64,000 nucleotides of DNA from Altererythrobacter sp. CAU 1644 (GTDB taxonomy: Bacteria > Pseudomonadota > Alphaproteobacteria > Sphingomonadales > Sphingomonadaceae): the NCBI RefSeq assembly GCF_029623755.1, contig NZ_CP121106.1, forward strand, positions 879,001 to 943,000. Direction: 5' to 3'. This document shows positions 8,469-17,827 of the stretch, one piece after another. Below the pieces are notes generated by a model, which was not told the DNA's origin, searched no databases, and saw nothing but the letters and a program-made list of their open reading frames with translations. A program made the translations under genes and the position numbers. Positions within the stretch are counted from its first letter, which is position 1, and every line of letters begins with the position of its first letter.

Positions 8469-9313
8469 TGGATAGCGCCTGGCAGAACTACAAGGCCCCG
8501 ATCATCGCCGCCATCGCGTTGCTGATCGCCTTGCTCAGCAGCTTGGTGATCGTGCCCGAAACCCACCAGGCGGTGGTGATCCGCACCGGTGAACCGGTTC
8601 GCACCATCAACCGCTTCAAGCCCGATGTGCCCTACGGCCAAACCGGTGCCGGGGTGCAGTGGCGGATTCCGTTCCTCGAGCAGGTGCAGGTGATCGATCG
8701 CCGGGTGCTCGACCTCGACATGGAACGCCAGCAGGTGCTGTCGAACGACCAGCAGCGTCTGCAGGTCGACGCCTATGCCCGCTATCGGATCATCGATCCG
8801 GTGCGGATGGTGGAACGCGCGGGAACCGAGGAACAGCTCGAATCCGCGCTGCTCCCGATCCTTACCTCGGTCTTGCGGCAGGAGCTCGGGCGGCGCCCGT
8901 TCGTGTCGCTGATCAATGCCGAACGCGGTACGGCAATGCGCAATATCACCGCCGCTTTCGACCGGCAGGCGCGGCAATATGGCGCGCAGGTGCTCGACGT
9001 GCGGATCAAGCGCGCCGACCTTCCCGAGGGGCGCCCGCTCGACGCCGCCTTCATCCGGATGGAAACCGACCGCCAGGAAGAAGCCGCGACGATCCGCGCC
9101 GCAGGTCAGCGCGACGCGCAGATCATCCAGGCCGAAGCACAGGCCGAAGCCGCACGGATCTACGCCGAGGCCTATGGCAAGGACCCGGAATTCTACGACT
9201 TCTACCGCGCGATGGAGAGTTACCGCCGCACTTTCGAGCAGGGCACGGGCGACAGTTCGATGATCCTGTCCGAAGACAGCGAGTACTTCAGGCAGTTCCG
9301 TGGGCGTCGCTGA
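8468..9313 (+). CDS. hflC: HflC, partner of HflK in the FtsH-regulating complex
   Basis: 281 residues. The start codon ATG 8468 overlaps the hflK stop as TGATG; a GTG at 8465 in the same frame would add one residue. One N-terminal membrane anchor (APIIAAIALLIALLSSLVIV) precedes a periplasmic SPFH domain starting VVPETHQAVVIRTGEPV and the alanine/glutamate-rich helix RDAQIIQAEAQAEAARIYAEAYG. HflKC limits FtsH degradation of membrane proteins. The co-translated pair followed by a DegP protease forms an envelope quality-control block. Confidence 0.95.
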   Translation: MDSAWQNYKAPIIAAIALLIALLSSLVIVPETHQAVVIRTGEPVRTINRFKPDVPYGQTGAGVQWRIPFLEQVQVIDRRVLDLDMERQQVLSNDQQRLQVDAYARYRIIDPVRMVERAGTEEQLESALLPILTSVLRQELGRRPFVSLINAERGTAMRNITAAFDRQARQYGAQVLDVRIKRADLPEGRPLDAAFIRMETDRQEEAATIRAAGQRDAQIIQAEAQAEAARIYAEAYGKDPEFYDFYRAMESYRRTFEQGTGDSSMILSEDSEYFRQFRGRR

Positions 9314-9492
9314 CGCCTGCGAAAATGCCGGGAACCGGCTCGACGAAATGTCGATTTGACGCTGTCGATGACATGTGTCGTTCAATCGCCGTTCAGTCGC
9401 CGATGCCGTAAAATGTCGGGCAGATGAGTACCGGATTTCGCCGCGCGGCGACGCGCGTGTGAAGGAAGATTTGACAAGAGGAAGAGACGCCA

Positions 9493-11016
9493 GTGCGCTA
9501 CGTATATGGATTGACAACCGCATTGCTGCTCGGCGGGGCCACCGCCACACTTGTAACCGGATATCCGGCCGGCGCGCAGGTCGCGCAGAATGACGAAAGC
9601 CAGATGGCGCGCGTCGTCCCGCGCGATGGCGCGCCCGAGAGCTTCGCCGACCTGACGGCCCAGCTCCAGCCCGCGGTGGTCAACATCGCCACCCGGCAGC
9701 GGATCGAGGTGCAGCCCAACAATCCCTTCGCGGGCACGCCGTTTGCCGACCTATTCGGGCGCCGCAACCAGCAGCAGCAACAGCCGACCACCCGCGAGGC
9801 GCAGTCGCTCGGCTCGGGTTTCATCATCTCGTCGGACGGATACGTCGTCACCAACAACCACGTGGTGAGCCCCGACAATCGCGCGACGCTCGAAGAAATC
9901 ACCATCACCATGCCCGACGGAACCGAATATGACGCGGACCTCGTGGGCGCCGACGCGGCTTCCGACCTTGCCGTGCTCAAGATCAACAGCAACAGGACCT
10001 TCCCGTTCGTCAAGTTCGGCGACAGTTCGAAGGCGCGCCCGGGCGATTGGGTGGTTGCGATCGGCAACCCCTTCGGCCTCGGCGGTACGGTGACCAGCGG
10101 GATCGTCTCCGCGGTCTACCGCAACACCGGTTCGGGCGGGGCGTACGACCGCTACATCCAGACCGATGCGAGCATCAATCGCGGCAATTCGGGCGGTCCG
10201 CTGTTCGACATGCAGGGCAATGTCATCGGCATCAACAACGCGATCTTCTCGCCTTCGGGCGGCAGCGTCGGCATCGGCTTTGCCATCCCCGCCGAAATCG
10301 CTGCGCCGATCGTCGACCAACTGCGTGCGGGCGAGGAAATCGAGCGTGGCTTCCTCGGTGTCAGCATCCAGCCGGTCAATGACGATCTTGCCGACTCGCT
10401 CGGCCTGCCGCGCAATCGGGGCGAATTTGTCCAGACCGTGCAGAGCGATGGCGCAGCCGACCGCGCCGGTATTCGTGCCGGCGACGTCGTCACCAAGATC
10501 AACGGCCAGGACGTGACCAGCGACCAGACGCTGTCCTTCCTCGTCGCCAACATCAAGCCGGGCACACGCATCCCGATCGAGCTCTATCGCGATGGCCAGC
10601 GTCGCACGGTAACCGCGACTGTCGGCAAACGGCCGAGCGAGAACGAACTGCGCCAGCAGCAGATGTTCGATCCCGATGCCGAACCCGACCAGGCGCCCGA
10701 AGCCGATAGCGGCGCCATCGAGGACAAGCTGGGCCTGCAGGTCCTGCCGATGACCGCGCAGATCGCGCGCCAGCTGGGTGTGGGCGAAGATACGACCGGG
10801 CTGGTGATCGGCGCCGTCGATCCCAATGCCGATGCCGGGCGCAAGGGCCTGCAGCGGGGCGATATCATCCTCACCGCCAACTACCGCGAGATCGCGACCA
10901 TCGAAGACCTTGAAGCAATCGTGGCCGACGCAGAGCGCGCTGATCGCGAAGCGGTGCTGCTGCGGATCCAGCGCCGCGGACGCCCGGCGCAATATGTTGC
11001 GGTGCGCCTGCGCTAA
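9493..11016 (+). CDS. degP: DegP/Do-family periplasmic serine protease
   Basis: 507 residues from a GTG start (9493) preceded by AGAGGAAGAGACG. A signal peptide ends near GYPAGAQVAQ. The trypsin-like domain carries the triad His123 (NNHVVSP), Asp158 (ASDLAVL) and Ser233 (GNSGGPLF), with a Q-linker (QQQQQ) in the LA loop. Two PDZ domains follow (FLGVSIQPV... and LGLQVLPM...). The enzyme degrades or refolds damaged envelope proteins. It follows hflKC after a 179-bp gap, so it may have its own stress promoter; a rho-independent terminator follows. Confidence 0.95.
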   Translation: MRYVYGLTTALLLGGATATLVTGYPAGAQVAQNDESQMARVVPRDGAPESFADLTAQLQPAVVNIATRQRIEVQPNNPFAGTPFADLFGRRNQQQQQPTTREAQSLGSGFIISSDGYVVTNNHVVSPDNRATLEEITITMPDGTEYDADLVGADAASDLAVLKINSNRTFPFVKFGDSSKARPGDWVVAIGNPFGLGGTVTSGIVSAVYRNTGSGGAYDRYIQTDASINRGNSGGPLFDMQGNVIGINNAIFSPSGGSVGIGFAIPAEIAAPIVDQLRAGEEIERGFLGVSIQPVNDDLADSLGLPRNRGEFVQTVQSDGAADRAGIRAGDVVTKINGQDVTSDQTLSFLVANIKPGTRIPIELYRDGQRRTVTATVGKRPSENELRQQQMFDPDAEPDQAPEADSGAIEDKLGLQVLPMTAQIARQLGVGEDTTGLVIGAVDPNADAGRKGLQRGDIILTANYREIATIEDLEAIVADAERADREAVLLRIQRRGRPAQYVAVRLR

Positions 11017-11040
11017 GAGGCATTGCCAAGCCAAATAAGC

Positions 11041-11079
11041 AGGGCGCCCTGGTCATCGGCCTGGGCGCCCTTTCTTTTT
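11041..11079 (+). terminator. rho-independent terminator after degP
   Basis: AGGGCGCCC (11041-11049) pairs perfectly with GGGCGCCCT (11063-11071), extended inward by GG/CC, and is followed by TTCTTTTTC. It lies 25 bp after the degP stop and may also act on the convergent PBP gene. Confidence 0.85.
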
Positions 11080-11101
11080 CAATGCCTAGAAAGCCAGGTG
11101 C

Positions 11102-13342
11102 CTATTCGCGTCGCTGCTCGCGCGCGCGTTCGGATGGCCTGATCGTGCGCGGCATGGGCGGTTCGGACGGCAATTGCTGACCTGTCGCGCGCTCGAGGAA
11201 GTCGTCACTTGCAGCCTGTCCGCTCTCGCCACCTGGCTGGCCCGGTTGCCGCAATCGGTCACCCGGCAGCTGTTCGCCCTCGACCGGGAACGGCACCTCG
11301 CCCGGCTGCTGCTCGCGGCGTCCCGGCTCGATCAGGTTACCCTGCTCATCGATGAAGTAGTAGTCGTCCGGATCGCCGAAAAAATACTCGTCATCGGGTT
11401 CGAGTTGCCATTCGGGAAGCTGGAGCTCGGTGTCGAATTTCTCGACCGGGCGATCCTTGACCGCGTAGCGCATGTAGGCCGCAAAGGCCTGCGCCGGCGC
11501 GCGCCCTCCCTGCAGCCCCGGCACGCGCTTGTTGTCGTCGCGGCCCATCCATACGCCGGTGGTAATACCGGAGGAGAAACCGACGAAATAGCCGTCCTTG
11601 TTCGAGCTGGTCGTGCCGGTCTTGCCAGCCACGGGACGGCCGATCTGCGCCGCGCGGCCGGTGCCGGTGTTGACCGCGGTCTGCAACAGATCGGTCATGC
11701 CGGCCGCGACATAGTCGGGCACCAGCTTGCTGGTGCGGCTGCGCTTGTGTTCGTAGATGGTCTCGCCATCCGCCGTCGTGACCTTGGTGATGCCGAAGGG
11801 CTCGACCGATGTGCCCTTGGCCGAGACGGCGGCAAAGGCGCGGGTCATGTCGAGCAGTCGCACTTCGGAAGACCCGAGCACCATCGAGGGATAGGTCGAA
11901 ATCGAGGTCGTGATGCCGAACCGGCGCGCCATCGATGCGACCGTGCCGAAGCCGACCTCGTTGCCGAGCTGCGCCGCGACCGTGTTAATCGAATAGGCAA
12001 AGGCCGTGCGTAGGTCGATCTCGCCTGCATTGCGGCCCGAATTGTTGCGCGGGCTCCAGCCATTGATCGTCACCGGCGTATCGACCACCCGGTCATCGGG
12101 CGTGTATCCCGCCTCGAGCGCCGCGAGATAGACGAACAGTTTCCACGAGGAACCGGGCTGACGCATCGCATTGGTGGCGCGGTTGTAATTGGTCTGCACG
12201 TAATCGGTCCCGCCGACCATCGCCAGGATCGCACCATCGCGATCGAGGCTGACCAGCGCGCCCTGCGCGCCGTCCGGGGTGTTCGACTTGATCGAGGCCG
12301 TCGCCGCCTGCTGCATACCCACGTCGATCGTGGTCCAGACCTCGATCGGTTCGAAGGTCTCGGGCAGCAGGATGTCGAGTTGCGGGAGAGCCCAATCGGT
12401 GAAGTAGCGCACCGAATTCTCGCCCTTGCTCTTCTTGAGCTTGACCGCGTCGACGTCGACATTCGCTTCGGCCGGGCTGATGTATCCCTGCTCCTGCATC
12501 AATTGCAGCACGACGCGGGCACGCCCCACCGCGGCATCGACATCGGCCGTGGGCGAATAGCTCGATGGCGCCTTGACCAGGCCGGCAATGATCGCCGCTT
12601 CGGCGGTCGAAAGCTCGGTTGCAGGGTGGCTGAAGAAATTGCGGCTGGCGCTGTCGATGCCATAGGCTCCGCCGCCGAAATAGACCTTGTTGAGATAGAG
12701 CTCGAGGATCTGCTCCTTCGAGAATTTCCATTCGAGCGCCATCGCCAGCACCGCTTCGCGCAGCTTGCGGTCGAGCGTGCGGTTGTTGTTGAGGAAGATG
12801 TTGCGGGCGAGCTGCTGAGTGATGGTCGAGGTACCGCCAATGCGCTTGTCGCCGGTGAAGCTTTCCACCACTGCCCCGGTCAGGCGGATCGGATCGAAGC
12901 CGAAGTGCGAGTAGAACCGGCGATCCTCGACCGCGACCATCGCATTCTTCATCGTGCTGGGGATTTCGTTGTATTCGAGCCATTCGCCGAAACTTGGCCC
13001 CAGTTCGACGATCTCGGTGCCATCGCGCGCGCGCACGAGGATGGTCTGGGCGTTCTGGGTCGCCCTGAGCTGGTAGAAACTGGGGATCGAGCGCGCGGCG
13101 AAGCCGACTGCTACCGCTAGGAACAGCGCCCCGACCAGCGCGGCAAGGCCGCCCCACAGCACGATCTTCTTCGCCCAGCGCTTGACCGGAGACTGGTCTC
13201 CGCCGCGACCACCGCGGCCTCCACCACCTCTGCCGCCGCGCTTGCGCGATTGCTTGCGCGCTTGCTCGGCGGCGTGGCGCTCGCCGGCCACACGGCGGCT
13301 GCCGCGCTTCATGCGCATCTGTGCTCCGCGCTTGGAATTCAC
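11102..13342 (-). CDS. class A penicillin-binding protein (PBP1A family), bifunctional transglycosylase/transpeptidase
   Basis: 746 residues. A basic Arg/Gly-rich cytosolic tail (about residues 1-55, including RGGRGGGGRGGRGG) precedes the membrane anchor (LAALVGALFLAVAVGFAA). The GT51 glycosyltransferase domain contains EDRRFYSHFG (catalytic Glu139), GTSTITQQLARN and KEQILELYLNKVYFG. The transpeptidase domain has SSWK, SIN and KTGTT boxes. The C-terminus ends in a Pro/Glu/Gln-rich periplasmic tail. It polymerises and crosslinks peptidoglycan. It is monocistronic, convergent with degP. Confidence 0.93.
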   Translation of the reverse strand: MNSKRGAQMRMKRGSRRVAGERHAAEQARKQSRKRGGRGGGGRGGRGGDQSPVKRWAKKIVLWGGLAALVGALFLAVAVGFAARSIPSFYQLRATQNAQTILVRARDGTEIVELGPSFGEWLEYNEIPSTMKNAMVAVEDRRFYSHFGFDPIRLTGAVVESFTGDKRIGGTSTITQQLARNIFLNNNRTLDRKLREAVLAMALEWKFSKEQILELYLNKVYFGGGAYGIDSASRNFFSHPATELSTAEAAIIAGLVKAPSSYSPTADVDAAVGRARVVLQLMQEQGYISPAEANVDVDAVKLKKSKGENSVRYFTDWALPQLDILLPETFEPIEVWTTIDVGMQQAATASIKSNTPDGAQGALVSLDRDGAILAMVGGTDYVQTNYNRATNAMRQPGSSWKLFVYLAALEAGYTPDDRVVDTPVTINGWSPRNNSGRNAGEIDLRTAFAYSINTVAAQLGNEVGFGTVASMARRFGITTSISTYPSMVLGSSEVRLLDMTRAFAAVSAKGTSVEPFGITKVTTADGETIYEHKRSRTSKLVPDYVAAGMTDLLQTAVNTGTGRAAQIGRPVAGKTGTTSSNKDGYFVGFSSGITTGVWMGRDDNKRVPGLQGGRAPAQAFAAYMRYAVKDRPVEKFDTELQLPEWQLEPDDEYFFGDPDDYYFIDEQGNLIEPGRREQQPGEVPFPVEGEQLPGDRLRQPGQPGGESGQAASDDFLERATGQQLPSEPPMPRTIRPSERAREQRRE

Positions 13343-13426
13343 CGCTCGCCCGTCATCCGTTTTTCGCCACCTTCAGGCCGCCCTGCATAGGCCAGTTGTA
13401 ACCCCGCGTGAACGGCCCGAGGTGCG

Positions 13427-13837
13427 CTATTCCTCTTCTTTCGCGTCGAAGTCGAGCGATAGGGAATTGATGCAATAGCGCAGACCGCCCTGGTCCTGCG
13501 GTCCATCGGGAAAAACATGGCCCAGATGCCCGCCGCATTCGGCGCATAGCACCTCGGTGCGGATCATGCCGTGCGTGGTATCGCGCCGTTCCTCGACCTT
13601 GCCGCCCTCGGCAGGCCGGGTGAAGGCAGGCCAGCCGCAGCCACTGTTGTATTTTGTATCGCTTTCGAACAGCACCGTGCCGCAGCCGGCACAGCGATAT
13701 TCGCCGTCCTCGTAATGCTTGTCGTACTGGCCGGTGAAGGCGCGCTCGGTCCCCGCTTCGCGCAGGACGTGATACTGCTCCGGGGTCAGCCGCTCGCGCC
13801 ATTCGGCCTCGCTCAGGTGCTTGGGATCATCGGCCAT
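13427..13837 (-). CDS. msrB: peptide-methionine (R)-S-oxide reductase MsrB
   Basis: 136 residues; the selenocysteine-free form. Zn-binding pairs Cys49/Cys52 (CAGC) and Cys98/Cys101 (CAEC), the GCGWPAF and [10 protein letters not shown] substrate loops, and the catalytic Cys122 in RYCINS are all visible. It repairs methionine-R-sulfoxide in oxidised proteins in the cytosol, using thioredoxin. The upstream gene's stop TAA overlaps the AAGGAG ribosome site of msrB, so the two are co-transcribed. Confidence 0.96.
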   Translation of the reverse strand: MADDPKHLSEAEWRERLTPEQYHVLREAGTERAFTGQYDKHYEDGEYRCAGCGTVLFESDTKYNSGCGWPAFTRPAEGGKVEERRDTTHGMIRTEVLCAECGGHLGHVFPDGPQDQGGLRYCINSLSLDFDAKEEE

Positions 13838-13847
13838 GGCGCGCTCC

Positions 13848-14519
13848 TTACATATCCATTTCGGCGTAATGCGCCGGCGGCTGGATCACTTCCATCCGCT
13901 CGGTCAGCAGTGGGCGGAAGCTCGGCCGGCTCTTGAACACGGCGTACCAGCCGCGGGTTTGCTCGTGCCCTGCCCAGTCGATCCCGCCGAGATAATCGGC
14001 CACCGAAATCTGCGCAGCGGCGGCAAGATCGGCGAGGCTCATCTGCGAGCCGGCCAGCCACGGGCGATTATCGATCAGCCAGTCCATGTAATCGAGGTGA
14101 CCATGCGCCAGCTTCATCGCCTGTCGCAGCGCGCCGGAATCAGGGGGCTGGCGCAGAACCAGCCGCTTCTTCATCCGTTCCGAGAGCAGCGGCGCGGTAA
14201 CGTCGGTGTAGAAGTTCTCGTCGAACAGCGCGACGAGGCGGCGGATTTCTGCGCGGTTAGCAGCCGTGCCATTGATCATCGGTGTCTTGTCGACTGTCTC
14301 TTCGAAATATTCGGCGATTGCGCGGCTGTCAGCCAGGACCAGTCCGCGTTCGGCATCTTCGATGACAGGGGTCCGCCCGGCGGGATTGAGATTCCAGAAC
14401 TCGTCGCCAGAGGCCCAGGGGTCTTCACGAACGAGTTCGAAGGCGACGCCCTTCTCGCCAAGCAGGAGCCTGATCTTGCGACTGAATGGACAAAGCGGGA
14501 ATTGGTAAAGGCGCCACAT
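13848..14519 (-). CDS. glutathione-S-transferase-fold protein, probably FzlA-like FtsZ-binding protein
   Basis: 223 residues from ATG 14519 (MWRLYQF); an ATG five codons upstream is possible. N-terminal thioredoxin-like half ([32 protein letters not shown]) and an alpha-helical C-terminal half ending in [11 protein letters not shown]. The [14 protein letters not shown] opening, lack of an obvious catalytic Ser/Cys of detoxifying classes, and the HYAEMDM-type tail resemble alphaproteobacterial FzlA, which binds FtsZ and tunes constriction. This is family-level recognition without an alignment; an ordinary GST remains possible. msrB follows immediately. Confidence 0.65.
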   Translation of the reverse strand: MWRLYQFPLCPFSRKIRLLLGEKGVAFELVREDPWASGDEFWNLNPAGRTPVIEDAERGLVLADSRAIAEYFEETVDKTPMINGTAANRAEIRRLVALFDENFYTDVTAPLLSERMKKRLVLRQPPDSGALRQAMKLAHGHLDYMDWLIDNRPWLAGSQMSLADLAAAAQISVADYLGGIDWAGHEQTRGWYAVFKSRPSFRPLLTERMEVIQPPAHYAEMDM

Positions 14520-14602
14520 GCTGGCCGATACCAATGCCTCAGCCGGAACGCTCCGTCTACCGGAATCGCTGGAAAATCAGGGTAGGTTGCCGTCCCGAAT
14601 GA

Positions 14603-15046
14603 TCAGGAATCGGGCAGCCGGGCGAGTTCCTCGCTCATGGTTTCCGACAGGCTCTTTAGCATCGGCCGCAGCGCCTCGAGGCTTTTCGCCATGCCCGCCA
14701 TCATTCCCATTGCCTGCGGCAGGCGTTCGGCGATCACGCCGGGCAGTTCCTCTGCCCGCGGGCCGGCGATTTCGCCAAGCGTGGTTTCGGGATGAACGTC
14801 GGCCGGATCTTCACCCGTCGCCTCGGCCATGGCTTCCATCAGTGGCGCAACGCGCACGCTGAGCAGCACATGGCTCATCGCCTCGACCATCCCGGCCAAA
14901 CGCTCCTGTTCGGCAGGGTCGGCCAGTTTTTCGGTCAGGGATTGAACCGGTACTTCCTCAACAGGTTCGACTTCCTGAGCGGCCAACGCAGCAGGGCTGG
15001 CGAGCGCGATGGCACTGGCAGCGGCGGCGAGTTTGATCGGACGCAT
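14603..15046 (-). CDS. secreted protein of unknown function
   Basis: 147 residues with a clean signal peptide (MRPIKLAAAASAIALASPAALA, cleavage before QEVEPVE). The mature part is Met/Ala/Glu-rich and predicted helical (EQERLAGMVEAMSHVLLSVRVAPLMEAM; LPQAMGMMAGMAKSLEALRPMLKSLSETM), with no cysteine. No known domain is recognised. It is followed, in the same direction but after 70 bp upstream, by a second small exported protein; the two may share a promoter. Confidence 0.65.
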   Translation of the reverse strand: MRPIKLAAAASAIALASPAALAAQEVEPVEEVPVQSLTEKLADPAEQERLAGMVEAMSHVLLSVRVAPLMEAMAEATGEDPADVHPETTLGEIAGPRAEELPGVIAERLPQAMGMMAGMAKSLEALRPMLKSLSETMSEELARLPDS

Positions 15047-15116
15047 GAACGATTCTCCGGCAGTTCAGGATGGGGAGCAGATAGCTGAACGAGGCTTTCT
15101 TGAGCCTGAACCGCGT

Positions 15117-15476
15117 CTAGAGCCCCGAACTCTCGAGCATGACGAGACAGGCCGGCATCACATCGTCGATCTCGTCCTTGTCCCACAGTTTCTGCGCCTC
15201 GGCGGAAACCAGCCTTCCGATACCCTCGCGGTCGAGCCCGGTTTCATCCATCAGTCCGGCCAGTGCGCGGACAAAGAACTCGCGCCCGCGTTCCGACACA
15301 TCGGGCCACTTCTTCGCCGCCTCGTTGCCATTGTCCTGGCCGTGCGAGACGAGCGCGAAGGCGGCTGCGCAGCGCAGCTTGGCCTGCGCCTCGAGCGATA
15401 GCGCTGTCTCGACCGAGGCAGCAGCGGTCGGCATGGCAAGGGCGAGAATCGCCGCAGCGATGGTGGGGTTGGTCAT
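15117..15476 (-). CDS. small exported protein of unknown function
   Basis: 119 residues with a short signal peptide (AAAILALAMPTAAASV). The mature protein is helical, with two cysteines (LRCAAAF and MPACLVM) about 70 residues apart that could form a disulfide in the periplasm. No family is recognised. It lies upstream of the exported 147-residue protein in the same orientation and is divergent from the VOC gene. Confidence 0.6.
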   Translation of the reverse strand: MTNPTIAAAILALAMPTAAASVETALSLEAQAKLRCAAAFALVSHGQDNGNEAAKKWPDVSERGREFFVRALAGLMDETGLDREGIGRLVSAEAQKLWDKDEIDDVMPACLVMLESSGL

Positions 15477-15583
15477 GTCGGCCTGCCTAATCCGGTTTGC
15501 CTTAACGGACCACGACGAACTTCGCTTGTGGCGAATCGCTGGATGCGCCTATTCAGAAGATCGGTTTCAAAGGAGAACCCAAT

Positions 15584-15976
15584 ATGTTCAGTCATGTCAT
15601 GGTCGGTGCCAACGATATCGAGGCCTCGAAGAAGTTCTACGACGCGGTGCTCGGCGTGCTCGGTGCGGGCGAGCCGATGCGCGATGAGAAGGAAGATGGC
15701 ACGGTCCGCCTGTTCTACCCATGCAATGGTGGCATGTTCGGCATATCGACACCGATCGACAAGCAGCCCGCGACCTGCGGCAACGGCTCCACCATCGGAT
15801 TTGCCTGCGACAGCCTCGAACAGGTGAAGGCCTTCCATGATGCCGGCGTTGCCAATGGCGGCACCTCGATCGAAGACCCGCCGGGTCCGCGCCAGGGCAG
15901 CATGGGCACGCTCAACCTGGCCTATGTCCGCGACCCTGCGGGCAACAAGCTCTGCGCGCTACACCGCGCCGGTTGA
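15584..15976 (+). CDS. VOC-superfamily (glyoxalase/bleomycin-resistance-like) protein
   Basis: 130 residues, with AAAGGAGAACCC upstream of ATG 15584. Two beta-alpha-beta-beta-beta modules: FSHVMVGANDIEASKKFYDAVLG and the C-terminal YVRDPAGNKLCALHR. Candidate metal ligands are His in FSHV and the C-terminal LCALHR region, as in bacterial DUF-type glyoxalases. Substrate is unknown. It converges on metW with only 12 bp between the stop codons. Confidence 0.85.
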   Translation: MFSHVMVGANDIEASKKFYDAVLGVLGAGEPMRDEKEDGTVRLFYPCNGGMFGISTPIDKQPATCGNGSTIGFACDSLEQVKAFHDAGVANGGTSIEDPPGPRQGSMGTLNLAYVRDPAGNKLCALHRAG

Positions 15977-15988
15977 TCCGCCGTTTGG

Positions 15989-16594
15989 CTAGCGGCTGAG
16001 CAGGAACACCGCGAATTCGGCGCGCCAATTCGCGCCGAGACTGCCGACCGGGCGCTCGCGGGTGAAGAACCAGCTTTCTTCCACCCGCACGCCCTTGTCG
16101 GCTAGCAGCTCGCGAAAATCGCGCACCGTCACATGGTGGATGTTCTGCGTTGCATACCAACTTACCGGCAGGGCGCGTGTCACCGGCATGCGCCCGCCGA
16201 ACATCAGCGCCGAGCGGGTGCGCCAGTGCGCGAAATTCGGGAAGCTCACGAAGGCCTGCCGCCCGACGCGCAGCAATTCGTCGAGCATCCGGTCGGGCCG
16301 CTCGGCGGTTTGCAGTGTTTGCGACAGGATCGTGTAGTCGAACGCCTTGTCGGGATAGTCGGCGAGGTCGCGGTCAGCATCGCCCTGAACCACCGACAGC
16401 CCGCGCGACACGCAGCGCTCAACGCAGCTCGCATCGATCTCGATCCCGCGCGCATCGCAGGCGGATTCGCGCTCGAGCACCGCCATCAGGTCGCCATCGC
16501 CGCAACCGATATCGAGCACGCGGCTGCTCGGCGCGATGTGGCTGGCGATCACCGCCAGATCGGGGCGCAGCGCGCTGGTCTTGTCCGGGCTCAT
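15989..16594 (-). CDS. metW: MetW, methionine biosynthesis methyltransferase-like protein
   Basis: 201 residues from ATG 16594. SAM-binding motif [12 protein letters not shown], then [25 protein letters not shown], and the typical MetW block [41 protein letters not shown]. MetW works with MetX in homoserine O-acetylation-dependent methionine synthesis; its exact catalytic contribution is not well defined. The ATG overlaps the metX stop (ATGA), giving tight translational coupling. Confidence 0.93.
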   Translation of the reverse strand: MSPDKTSALRPDLAVIASHIAPSSRVLDIGCGDGDLMAVLERESACDARGIEIDASCVERCVSRGLSVVQGDADRDLADYPDKAFDYTILSQTLQTAERPDRMLDELLRVGRQAFVSFPNFAHWRTRSALMFGGRMPVTRALPVSWYATQNIHHVTVRDFRELLADKGVRVEESWFFTRERPVGSLGANWRAEFAVFLLSR

Positions 16595-17697
16595 TCGAGG
16601 AACCCCTTCATAACGCGGTCGAGCGCTGGCACGTCGAGCAGGAAACTGTCGTGTCCGAAGGGCGCCGAGAGCTCGACGAAGCTGACCGGCGCCCCGGCAG
16701 CGTTGAGCGCATGGACGATGTGGCGGCTTTCCGCCGTCGGGTAAAGCCAGTCGCTGTCGAAGCTGACTAGGCAGAAGCGCGCTTTCGAGCCGGCGAAGGC
16801 ATCGGCCAGCAGCCCGCCATGCTCCTCCGCGAGGTCGAAATAGTCCATCGCGCGGGTGATGTAGAGATAGCTGTTGGCGTCGAAGCGCTGGGTGAAGCCG
16901 CTCCCCTGGTAACGCAGATAGCTTTCGACCTGGAAATCCGCGTCGAAGCCGAAGCTCTTGGCGCCCTTGGTGCCGTCCGGGCGATCCTGCAGGCGACGAC
17001 CGAATTTCTCGGTCAGTCCTTCCTCGGAAAGGTATGTGATGTGCGCGGCCATGCGCGCCACGGCGAGCCCGTTGTCGGGCGCGCAATCCTCGCCATAGTA
17101 ATTGCCATCGCGCCAATTGGGGTCGGCCATGATTGCCTGCCGCCCGACCTCGTGAAAGGCGATATTCTGCGCCGAATGCCGCGCGGTCGAGGCGATCACC
17201 AGCACCCGCGCGGCCCGTTCGGGGAAATTGGCCGCCAGGCTCAGTGCCTGCATGCCGCCCATCGACCCGCCGATCACGGTGTGGAGCTGCGCGATCCCCA
17301 GCCCGTCGAGCAGCGCCACGAGCCCGCGCGTCATGTCGCGGATCGTGATGACCGGGAAGCGCATCGCATAGGGCTGGCCGTCGCTCGCCAGCGAGGCGGG
17401 GCCGGTCGAACCCATGCAGCTGCCGATCACATTGGCGCAGATGACGTGAAACCGGTCGGTGTCGATCACCTTGCCGGGCCCCACCATCCGTTCCCACCAG
17501 CCCGGCTTGCCGGTAATCGGGTGGTTGCTGGCGACATACTGATCGCCCGTCAGCGCGTGGCAGATCAGGATGGCGTTGGATTTGTCCGCCGCCAGCTCGC
17601 CATAGGTCTCGTAAGCGATCTCGACGCCCGACAGCACCTGTCCGCTGTCGAGCGGCAGGTCTTCATTGAGGCGCAGGGATTTCGAGGTCGCGGTCAA
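16591..17697 (-). CDS. metX: homoserine O-acetyltransferase
   Basis: 368 residues, alpha/beta-hydrolase fold. Opening [13 protein letters not shown], oxyanion segment CHALTGDQ, nucleophile elbow GGSMGGMQ (Ser145), acid FDSDWLYP and catalytic histidine in [10 protein letters not shown]. It acetylates L-homoserine with acetyl-CoA, first committed step to methionine (or succinyl-CoA in some relatives; the donor is not decidable here). It forms the metXW operon with metW. No SAM-II riboswitch was recognised upstream, but a hairpin repeat lies 27-55 bp before the start. Confidence 0.95.
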   Translation of the reverse strand: MTATSKSLRLNEDLPLDSGQVLSGVEIAYETYGELAADKSNAILICHALTGDQYVASNHPITGKPGWWERMVGPGKVIDTDRFHVICANVIGSCMGSTGPASLASDGQPYAMRFPVITIRDMTRGLVALLDGLGIAQLHTVIGGSMGGMQALSLAANFPERAARVLVIASTARHSAQNIAFHEVGRQAIMADPNWRDGNYYGEDCAPDNGLAVARMAAHITYLSEEGLTEKFGRRLQDRPDGTKGAKSFGFDADFQVESYLRYQGSGFTQRFDANSYLYITRAMDYFDLAEEHGGLLADAFAGSKARFCLVSFDSDWLYPTAESRHIVHALNAAGAPVSFVELSAPFGHDSFLLDVPALDRVMKGFLE

Positions 17698-17723
17698 AGC
17701 AGGCCTTTGGACGATAAAAACAA

Positions 17724-17752
17724 CCGTGCTTCGACAAGCTCCGCACGAACGG
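17724..17752. repeat. dispersed palindromic repeat (REP-like) between metX and hisC
   Basis: CCGTGCTTCGACAAGCTCCG followed by CACGAACGG folds as CCGTGC/GCACG-aa-CGG around the core TTCGACAAGCTC. The core is the sphingomonad-type dispersed repeat; a related TGAGCTTGTCGAAGG lies at 51687-51701 and a half-copy (CCTTGTCGAAGG) at 17785-17796. On the minus strand the hairpin is followed by TTGTTTTTAT before metX, so it could attenuate or terminate transcription. Confidence 0.6.
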
Positions 17753-17827
17753 GTTTGGAAAGCGCTCTCTAACCGCTCGCCCCGGCCTTGTCGAAGGGGC
17801 GTATTCGTTTAAGTGCCAGTAGCTGAA

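Noticed and set aside
17698..17827. SAM-II riboswitch upstream of metX
   Set aside because: None of the SAM-II conserved segments could be matched; only a dispersed repeat hairpin is present.
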